Assembly: GCA_003255065.1 (NCBI GenBank)
Contig: QAOA01003028.1
Coordinates: 153,056-217,055 of the forward strand
Direction of reading: 5' to 3'
Length of the DNA: 64,000 nt
Source: Cercis canadensis
Taxonomy: Eukaryota; Streptophyta; Magnoliopsida; Fabales; Fabaceae
Shown piece by piece: positions 56,342-64,000 of the stretch. Every line of letters starts with the position of its first letter. Position 1 is the stretch's first letter. The position numbers and the translations under genes are program-made. The notes below the pieces were generated by a model. It did not search any database, was not told the DNA's origin, and was given only the letters and a program-made list of their open reading frames with translations.

Positions 56342-56480
56342 CTGGAAGTGGACTGCGAAGGCAATCGGTGACAGTGATTGGTGACGGCAATCGGCGGCGT
56401 CGAGGTTGGGTTTGTTTTTGGAGTGAAGGTAGGTGTAGCCGAGAGAGAGGTGGAGAGAAGAGAGGAATGTACCGGGGATT
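56342..56480 (-). promoter_or_regulatory. Candidate untranslated first exon (proximal) of the PPR transcript
   Basis: On the minus strand a CT-rich, ATG-free segment (..CTCTCTTCTCTCCACCTCTC..) ends at a consensus donor CCAG/GTAATC at 56342/56341. The composition and donor look like a plant 5' UTR exon. The likely acceptor lies near the PPR leader at about 54.8-55.0 kb. No coding sequence. Confidence 0.4.
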
Positions 56481-56514
56481 CAGTGGTTTGCGTGGGATAT
56501 GGGTGAGGAATTTC

Positions 56515-56618
56515 TAAAAAAAAAAAATGGGTATAATAGTCATTGAAACAGTTTTCCTCTACAAATTCCCCAATTTAGAGGGTCACGGAAAGTGAACAAA
56601 AAGGACTCGAGGGGTTAC
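56515..56618. mobile_element. Internal fragment of the Tourist-like MITE family
   Basis: The block GGTATAATAGTCATT..CCCCAATTTAGAGGGTCAC..GGACT matches about 8940-9050 of copy 2. Neither terminus is present. It abuts the hAT fragment starting at 56622. Confidence 0.7.
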
Positions 56619-56621
56619 AAC

Positions 56622-56795
56622 CAATATTTTAAAAACCGGATTGGTAAGTGAACCGGTGTGAAAAAAAAAAAATGACCGGTTCAACGGGTTGGACCGGTCA
56701 GACCGGCAGTCGACTTGGTTGAATCAAAACTTTTTCCAAACTTAAGATTCACAAAAAAGAAAACATGTAAGATGAAGCACAAATCATCTTTTCTA
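56622..56795. mobile_element. Truncated hAT element end
   Basis: Begins CAATATTTTAAAAACCGG and continues with ..GACCGGTTCAACGGG.. and ..ACTTTTTCCAAACTTAAG.., matching in reverse complement the right end of the 849-bp hAT element (47100-47254). The other end is missing. Confidence 0.8.
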
Positions 56796-56799
56796 AAGC

Positions 56800-58940
56800 T
56801 ATCAAGTTTCACAGCTCTTTTGTTGAATGAATATCTTTTCTAATAAAAACCAAAACGAAAAGGAATAGTAATGATCTTGACCTATGAGCTTTAATGGTTG
56901 GCACGTACCATTAGTTAATTCAGACAGAGGTCTGGTCCAGTTGATATCTCTGTCAACATGAGGACAATTAACCACTTCCATGGTGGTTTCCAATTTCCAT
57001 TAGTCCTATTAATTCAAATCCAGTCGAAATTTCTTCAACAAACTCTATATTCTCTTTATAGTTGAGTATCTAACATCCACACTGAGTTTTTAATTGAATG
57101 CCATGGTGATCAGCTCTACCCATTTATGATAATGTCTCTGATATATATTTTGAGAGACATAGAATACCAGAAAGATAAAAAAGAAAAAGAAAAGGAGAGA
57201 AAGAACACAGAGCTAAAGTGGCAATATCACTTTAATGTGGAGACAGAAGTTAACAGACTCTCAAAATAGAAGTCCATATAACTTGGCCTAGTTCACATTT
57301 TTGACTTGCTATATTGACTTTGAAAGCTGAAATCTCTCCCAATTTCGTTGATCAATGTTTGAATTGTGTCTAATCAGATTCAAGCCTCATATTTCAGTAA
57401 TTTCAACCAATTCTTGTGCTTTTCTATTGCTTTTCCAAATTTTCTTTTACTATAGCTTCCTCGTAGCAAAGTCAAAGCAACCATTAATCAGTCCAAACAG
57501 CGAAGATTATAAAAAGAATAGCTCTAATTATAAGTCAAAAATCAATGCATGATCGAACCTAAAATAGCCACCAAATAAAAGTAAAAATAAACAATGAACA
57601 TTCTCTTTAAGAAACAGAACAGCGTGCAATTAATCCAAGATAACTGCCATTTAGAAAAGAAAAAAAAAAAAAACCCAAGATCAGTATACAAAAACCTCAA
57701 AACAAACTTGATTTAAATACCCAAATTTTGATCCAAACTACAAACAAATTTACACCATAAAACAGCCATGAGATAGATGGTGTAACACCACATTTAACAC
57801 CCTCTTCAATTACAAGAACCTCTAAAAGAAAGCATAGCAGAGCTTCTGCTGCTCTTCTCTTGCCTATTGCTATTACTGAAGCTAGTCTTAGATGTTACTA
57901 GTTCTTAAACAATCAAGACACATCTATCTTGGTTAAGAAAGGGGGAAATGGAAAAAGAGGTAATTAAAACAACTGCTAGACTTGTTACAAAACTACAACT
58001 AGAAACAAGATGCATTATAGAAATTTCAAAAACTAGGAGAGCCCTAAACACATGGAAGGGAATATCATTTCTTAATCAACTCTCTTCTTTTTTTCCCATT
58101 TCTTGATATTGCATGGAGCAGTCTTGGTTACAAGACACATCATGCACATACAAGTTTCGTTTCCATAGAATTATATCCTACAGAATTAATCAAAGTTGTG
58201 CAATAGAAGCATTAGAATATATCTTATTCTTATCTTAAAGATACCCCCCTAGGATGTCATCCTACATATTTAATCAAAGTTGTGCAATGAAAACAATACT
58301 ATGTTTCACATTCTTGAGATAACACACGAACAAAGTAAAACAGAGCAGTAAAGTTATCAGAGCACAATGCAACCAACGGGACAAGGTACAAATACTCCCT
58401 TCCAACTCTCCAACTCTATATAACTATATAAGTATATATGGCGCAAGAATTAGTCTTAAATTAAATCAACTAAAAATTTTAATTAAAGCTAATAGCAAAT
58501 AAGGAACATCAAGACTGTTGTTTTAGCCATCTACCACATTACTATGCTAACATATCTAGACATGAGAAAAGATGAAACAGGGCTACTGAACAGTCTGAAC
58601 TTCCAATATCAAGCATTGTTTCAAAAATGTTTGTGGCAAGATAGACAAAGGGAAATGTTTAATCAATTAAGAGTTGGTTCCATTAAAACCAAACACTAAT
58701 AAAAGTTGAGAAAAAGAAAAAAAGGGTAAAAGCTTCGATAATCAAATTTGCTATCACTCTAGCTGTCCTCAGGTAAAAGTAAGCACTTTACTCTTTCACT
58801 CCAATGCCACAGTTATAGAAAGAGAAGCACAAATAGACATACAAATAGAAACACAAGCATAGAAACAGAAGCCAAAAAACAAAGGAAAACAGAGAGGAAA
58901 TCAGCAGCAGAAACAGAAACACAGCCATTAATGGAGAAAA
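56800..58940. other. No gene seen; possibly a 5' UTR intron
   Basis: AT-rich, without exons I can support. It lies between the two candidate untranslated first exons and may be intronic if the distal one belongs to the PPR transcript. Confidence 0.4.
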
Positions 58941-58945
58941 CTCAC

Positions 58946-59100
58946 CAGCGAGGCAGCGACGGAGAAGGAAGGATGAGCCACCGAGACCGGGAGTTAAGGG
59001 ACTGAGGGAGAGTGATGGGGAGAACTATTTCTGCAAGGAGAGTTAGACCGAGAGAATCAAAGAGAGATTTAAGCCCTTAGGATTTCAGAGAAAACGACGT
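58946..59100 (-). promoter_or_regulatory. Candidate untranslated first exon (distal)
   Basis: The minus strand shows AACGACGTCGT-type promoter sequence, then a CT-rich ATG-free leader (..CTCTCTTTGATTCTCTCGG..) ending at a strong donor CGCTG/GTGAGTTTTC at 58946/58945. It probably starts a minus-strand transcript that continues to the PPR gene or once fed the PAK1IP1-like gene. Confidence 0.45.
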
Positions 59101-59200
59101 CGTATTACTTCCTCGGTTTGGTTGGGTTTAACTTTGGTTTTCCTTTATTAAAATTGAGAACCGAACCAAACCACCTCCTTAGTTTTCCTCTAGTTTGAAA

Positions 59201-60015
59201 GGGTCGCTTGCGGACATGATTAGAAATTTAGAACTTATGAGTAGTGGGGTTTAAATTTGCGGACATGAATGGAACACATGAAAATTAGGTCAATGGTTTA
59301 TAGAATTATAGTCATCAAGTAGTTTTGCTCAAATAATAAAACCAATAAAGGAATTATGTAAATTACACTCAGGCCAAAAAAAAAATTTAATAATGCACAT
59401 AACAGAAAAATGAAATTAAATAACTCATTCAAACTCCAGTTTGGATTAAAGTTAACACACAAAAAATGGTCCCTTTTTTCTTGTTAAATTGGGTCTTGAG
59501 GATAAAATACTTCCTTTCTTCTTTATAATTCCAATTAAATTTAAAGAGAGTTATGTATATCAAAGAAAAATAAATAAAAATAACTCTTATTCCTTTTTTT
59601 TTTTTTAGTTACATGGTGATGATATGGAAGCTCAAATTCTTGATCTCTTACAAATTATTTAAATCCCTCATTACTAGACCACAACTAATGACTGATAAAT
59701 CTTATTCCTAAATCCTTGTCAAGCGTCTTAATTATTAGAGATCTAATAACACTATTAAGACATCATAAGTAGTCTATCTTCAATTTACAGCATTAATAGA
59801 TTAACAACAATATCATATATTTAGCTTATTTTATCGCTGCTCATCAGGAGGAAAACGGTTGTGTTGCTTCTACTAGCAACTTGTTGGTGACAACAAAGCT
59901 TCATACGTTTAAATATAAAGAGAAATAATTTATAGATAAATGAGTGTAACGTCTAATCTGGATATAATTTGAATTTTAAAATATTACATATGCTATAAAA
60001 TTTATATGTATATCC
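59201..60015 (+). repeat. Segmental duplication, copy B (matches 37282-38810)
   Basis: Direct-orientation copy of 37282-38810, lacking the 715-bp nested element. A single TTTAAATAT at about 59909-59917 is the pre-insertion site. The copy ends abruptly where the LINE begins. Confidence 0.9.
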
Positions 60016-60199
60016 TATTAAACTTTCTCTCCTAGGGTTTCCCTGGTGTGGAGCCGCCGGTAGTACTTGTCACTCTGTTGCTGGTGCGTCTTGCACACGT
60101 TCGTCTCCAGACTTTGGTCGATTGGAGGGCTGTTACTCTATTATCTGGGTGGGTTTTGATTGTGGGTGGTGTTGGCAATGTGGGAGATTAAAACTAACG

Positions 60200-61465
60200 A
60201 TGGAAAGTCGACAGGTTGAGGAGGAAGATGTTCTTGTGATTGACGAAACTGATGTGGAGGCAGGGGTGCACCTTTGCTCTCTAAGTCTCGTTGGGCGGGT
60301 GATTACTGAGAAACCAGTGGTCAGCGGTGTGCTACAGTCTGTGCTGAATGGAATTTGGGGAAACCCCAAAGGCTTTAGGGTTGTTGAACTTGCACCAAAG
60401 ACTTTTTAGTTCTTTTTTGATGAAGAGTGAAGCTTGCGACGAGTGCTAAAGGGTAATCCGTGGATATACAAGAATTTCTTTCTACTGGTGCAACGATGGC
60501 AGAGGGAGGTGGATATCAGCTCATTGGTTTTGAATGAGGTTACACTGTAGGTGCAAGTATGGGGCCTACCTATCCATTATCAAACTACTGCCATGGGTCA
60601 TAAGATTGGTAGCATATTGGGTAAGGTTCTCGACATGGGACAGTTTCGGGTAACAGAATCAGTGGGGTTAATATTGAAGGCTTTGATCACGGTGGAGGTG
60701 TCGTCTCCTCTCAAACATGGCATGCAGTTAGCTAGCTCGAGAGATAACTCGGTATAGGTGGATTTTAAGTATGAACGCATTCCACAATTCTGCTACTACT
60801 GTGGGCTGCTCGGGCATGACAATAAAATGTGTTCAAGTTTGTTAGATGATGAAGAGCATAGGGCGGTTAAGGATAAGAAGAGAGGACCTTGGCTTCGAGT
60901 TGATCAAACAGGTCATAGAGTGGCGAGTAATCCTGATATGGGTGAGAACTCCAACCTAAGGCAAGGCACATATGGTAATCAGCAAGACCACACACGTGGT
61001 GATTCTCATGCACAAGCGACAAAGTTATCTTCAGTATTGGCCAACCTTTTGATGGGTGGCACGTTGAAGGGAGGCCAAGGGGACGACATCGATAAAGGGA
61101 ATGATGGTGGGGAAGTCACTGGATCCATCTCTCCAAACAATGATGGGCAACTGTTGAGCCCACAGGTGGACTTACCTATTGGTTTAGTTGACACAGAGCC
61201 AGTTGTGGAGGAGGTATATGGTGGGGTCTCCTCTGGTCAAGGCAGCGAGAATGGCAATCGAATGGTTGAGTCTTCAACTCATTTTGCTGAGGTTGTACAG
61301 ACGAAGGATGCTGAAGATGTACTTGCGCCAGTTTCATGCGATTTACCTAAGAAGTTGCACTCAAATATAGCTAATGCGCCGGTGGAAAAAAGATGGAAGA
61401 GAATGGCTAGGGAGGGAAAGGGACCCAACGTGGTAGTTAGTCGGGAAGGAAGTAAAAGAAAGTGA
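60200..61465 (+). pseudogene. LINE ORF1 (DUF4283 plus CCHC zinc knuckle)
   Basis: A single reading frame runs from MESRQVEEEDVLV to the stop at 61463-61465. It contains the DUF4283 RNA-binding block (..RRVLKGNPWIYKNF..WGLP..), then a zinc knuckle CYYCGLLGHDNKMC (C-x2-C-x4-H-x4-C) near 60800, then a long hydrophilic tail. It is broken by four in-frame stops (60407, 60428, 60548, 60755), with no indel needed. Each can be explained by one C-to-T or G-to-A change at Gln, Arg, Trp and Trp codons. ORF1 binds the LINE RNA in retrotransposition. Confidence 0.85.
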
Positions 61466-61597
61466 CTGATTGGGCATGGTGACTCTGTGATAATAATTGG
61501 TGACGAAAGGAACAATGGAGAAAAAGGGTAGAGTGTCAGCTCAGTGTAATATTTCTTATGATGAGGCGGTGACTGCTAGGCAGTCCCGTCAAGAGCC

Positions 61598-64000
61598 ATG
61601 AAAATCCTTAGTTGGAATTGTCGTGGGCTTGGGAACCCACGTTCAATTCGTGCCCTTAGCCTTTTAATAAGGCAACAAGGTCCCAAGGTGGTGTTTATGT
61701 GTGAAACAAAGTTGACTGGTGGTGAGTGGGATAACTTTAAACGTCGAATGGGCTATTCCAATGGGATTGGGGTTGCTTGTCAAGGGAGGTGTGGAGGTTT
61801 GGGTATGTTATGGAGTAATGATGTTGTGGTGACACTTTTATCGTATTCTCAATACCATATTGATGTTATGGTGTGAGATGAGGAGAAAGGGGAGTGGAGA
61901 TTGACTGGATTTTATGGGGACTCTGTTACTCACTTAAGGCACCGGGGTTGGCACACTCTTATGTCTTTAAAGAGATTTGATTAACTGAAGTGGTTGGTTC
62001 TTGGGGATTTTAATGAGGTCCTTCACAGTGGTGAGCAGTGTAGCAGGGTGGAGAGTCAGATGCGTCAGTTTAGGGATGCGGTAGATTTTTGTGAGCTACA
62101 GGACCTAGGCTACCAAGGAAATTAGTTTACATGGTGCAATGGCAGAGATAATGATGTTACTATGCGTGTTAGGCTTGACAGGGCTTTTGCATCCTTGGGG
62201 TGGGTGAATTTGTTCAGTTTAAACCAAGTGTATCACTTAGATGCTAGTGTCTCAGATCATTGTCCTATTATGGTGCATGCGCTTGATGCGAGTAGTATTG
62301 TGCAGCGTCCTTCCAAGCATTTTCGATTTGAACAAATGTGGACTAGGCATGAGGATTGAGAGTGATGCCCCTAATGGACTAGTAGGGTCTTGTGTTCAAC
62401 AAAAATTGAAAAGCACCAATGAGTGCCTGCAGGCTTGGAATGATAGCACGTTCGGGCATGTGGGTAAGCAGATAAGCAAGTTGCAAAGGGAATTAAAGTT
62501 GGCAAAATCCCAGAAATCGAGCACAAATAATTTACAGAAGGTGAAAATTCTCCAGAATGCACTAAATGAAATTATTGAGAGGGAAGAGCTGATGTGGAAA
62601 CAACGTTCTAGGGTTCAGTGGCTTAAGGAGGGGGATAGAAACACAAGATACTTTCATAGAAGAGCGTCCAATAGGCAAAAAAAGAACCATGTGAGACGAT
62701 TGCAAGATAGTGACGGGGTCTGGCATACTAAGCAAGAAGAAATGGGTGAGATTGCTATTAATTATTTTGAAAGTATTTTCTCATCTGTTAATCCTTCTGA
62801 CTTTTCTTCAATTACCAACATTGTTACTGCTAGGGTTACAGATGATATGAATGAAAGTTTACTAATGCCTTTTTCTGAGAAAGAAGTAAAGGAAGCAGTA
62901 TTCCAGATGACTGCCACAAAGGCCCCGGGACCTGACGGTTTTCCGGCTTTATTTTATCAGAGATATTAGAGTGTTGTAGGTTTTGATGTTGTGTCTGTAG
63001 TGCTGGGTTTCTTGAATAATGGGATTCTGATTGATGATATTAACTACACACACATTGTTCTTATTCCAAAAACAAATAAGCCATCGAATATGACCCAATT
63101 TCGCCCTATCAATTTATGTAATGTACTCTACAAGATTGTCTCCAAAGTGTTAGCTAACAGGCTTAAGCTGGTTCTCCCAGATGTGGTTTCTTTGAACCAA
63201 AGCGCGTTCGTACCAAATCGCCAAATTACGGATAATGTGATGGTTGCATACGAGCTCTTACATGCTCTAAAAAATAAGCGCTCTGGGAAGGAAGGTTATA
63301 TGGCCCTAAAGCTTGACATGAGTAAGGCTTATGATTGGGTAGAGTGGGGTTTTTTGGAGGCTATGATGTGGAAGTTAGGTTTTGCGGAAAGGTGGTCGTG
63401 TATATCTACAGTCTCATACTCTGTAATTCTAAATGGTATACAACATGGGTTATTTTTGCCTAATCGGGGCCTTCGTCAAGGTGATCCTTTGTCCCCCTAT
63501 CTGTTTGTGCTATGTGCAGAGGGATTGAGTGCTTTATTTCATGATGCGGAGGCTAACGAAGCACTTGTCGGGGTCAAGGTTTGCAGGTTAGCACCTTCGG
63601 TATGCCACTTATTTTTTGCAGATGATAGTTTAATTTTTGTTCGGGCTTCTGTGGCGGAAAGCATTGAAATTCAGGGTATTTTGGTTGATTATGAACAGTG
63701 CTCAGGTCAAAAAATTAATGTGGATAAATTTGCTATTTTCTTTAGTCCTAACTGTCGGAACTTGGATAGAAATTGTATTATGCAGATTCTGGGAATAAAT
63801 TCGGTGGCCTTTAATGAGAAATACCTTGGGTTACCTACCATGGTGGGTAGAAATAAAAATTTCTTCTTTCAACCGTTGAAAGAGAGTGTGTGGAAGAGAC
63901 TACAAGGGTGGAGAGAAAAGCTTCTCTCTAAGGCGGGTAAGGAGATTTTGATCAATGCTATTGCTCTTTCTATTCCTACATACACCATGAGCTATTTTCA
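61598..64000 (+). pseudogene. LINE ORF2 (AP endonuclease and reverse transcriptase), partial
   Basis: The start MKILSWNCRGLGNPRS is that of plant L1 endonucleases, followed by LVLGDFNEVL and SDHCPI, the other endonuclease motifs. After a shift near 62340-62360 the second frame gives the linker and RT start (KAPGPDGFPALFYQRY). RT motifs continue through NYTHIVLIPKTNK, NLCNVLYKIVSKVLANRLK, GLRQGDPLSPYLF and the catalytic FADDSLIF near 63620. In-frame stops occur near 61875, 61982, 62125 and 62968. The zinc and RNase H-like C-terminus lies beyond 64000. Not functional. Confidence 0.9.

Larger units (their letters stand above)
60016..64000 (+). mobile_element. L1-type LINE, 5' end to RT domain, cut by the window edge
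   Basis: The 5' part (60016-60199) is untranslated, GC-richer than the flanks. ORF1 (60200-61465) and ORF2 (from 61598) follow. The 3' end, poly(A) tail and target duplication are outside the window. The junction with segmental-duplication copy B at about 60015 suggests insertion into its TA-rich end. Both ORFs carry stops, and ORF2 at least one frameshift. Confidence 0.92.

Noticed and set aside
1-64000. CRISPR arrays, operons, rRNA or tRNA genes
   Set aside because: None seen; eukaryotic gene structure throughout, and the tandem repeats lack spacer architecture.

Overview
The window is nuclear DNA from a flowering plant, most likely a woody eudicot. Its GC is low, and small-intron host genes sit in long AT-rich stretches packed with non-autonomous DNA transposons, LINE pieces and one copia-type fossil. 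Three host genes look intact. They are an intronless MCTP gene (17012-20062, +), a split methylthiotransferase gene of the CDKAL1 type (11 coding exons, 31558 to 20664, -) and a P-class PPR gene (54711 to 52444, -). The MCTP and CDKAL1-type genes converge tail to tail.

Layout. 1-1.35 kb: LINE reverse-transcriptase remnants interleaved with a copia fossil. 1.35-16.6 kb: intergenic, with a 175-bp tandem repeat, three Tourist-like MITEs plus a partial fourth, a Mutator-type MITE family with 9-bp target duplications, and other foldback elements. 17-31.7 kb: MCTP and CDKAL1-type genes; introns of the latter hold a 552-bp MITE and a 1.2-kb Mutator-like element carrying a piece of an SMXL/D53-type (strigolactone signalling) gene. 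31.8-38.9 kb: an inverted-repeat element carrying a GH17 beta-1,3-glucanase piece, an orphan exon, a 3.1-kb inverted repeat with about 390-bp arms enclosing a smaller foldback element, and one copy of a segmental duplication. 40.7-41.65 kb: 3' part of a LINE (-). 42.0-44.2 kb: a 2,160-bp Mutator-like element with about 500-bp arms rich in an AAAGCGTG-like motif. 46.4-47.25 kb: an 849-bp hAT element with perfect 8-bp target duplication. 47.8-50.8 kb: 3' ends of two host genes, ACOT9-like and PAK1IP1-like, surviving without recognisable 5' parts. 52.4-59.1 kb: PPR gene and two candidate untranslated first exons. 59.2-60.0 kb: second copy of the segmental duplication, preserving the empty site of an element present in the first copy. 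60.0-64.0 kb: a decayed L1-type LINE running off the window.

No operon-like grouping exists. The CDKAL1-type enzyme would modify tRNA, the PPR protein would bind organelle RNA, and the MCTP protein would act at ER-plasma membrane or plasmodesmal contacts. The main interest is repeated gene-fragment capture and nested transposon insertion, which can be read directly from terminal inverted repeats, target duplications and one empty site.
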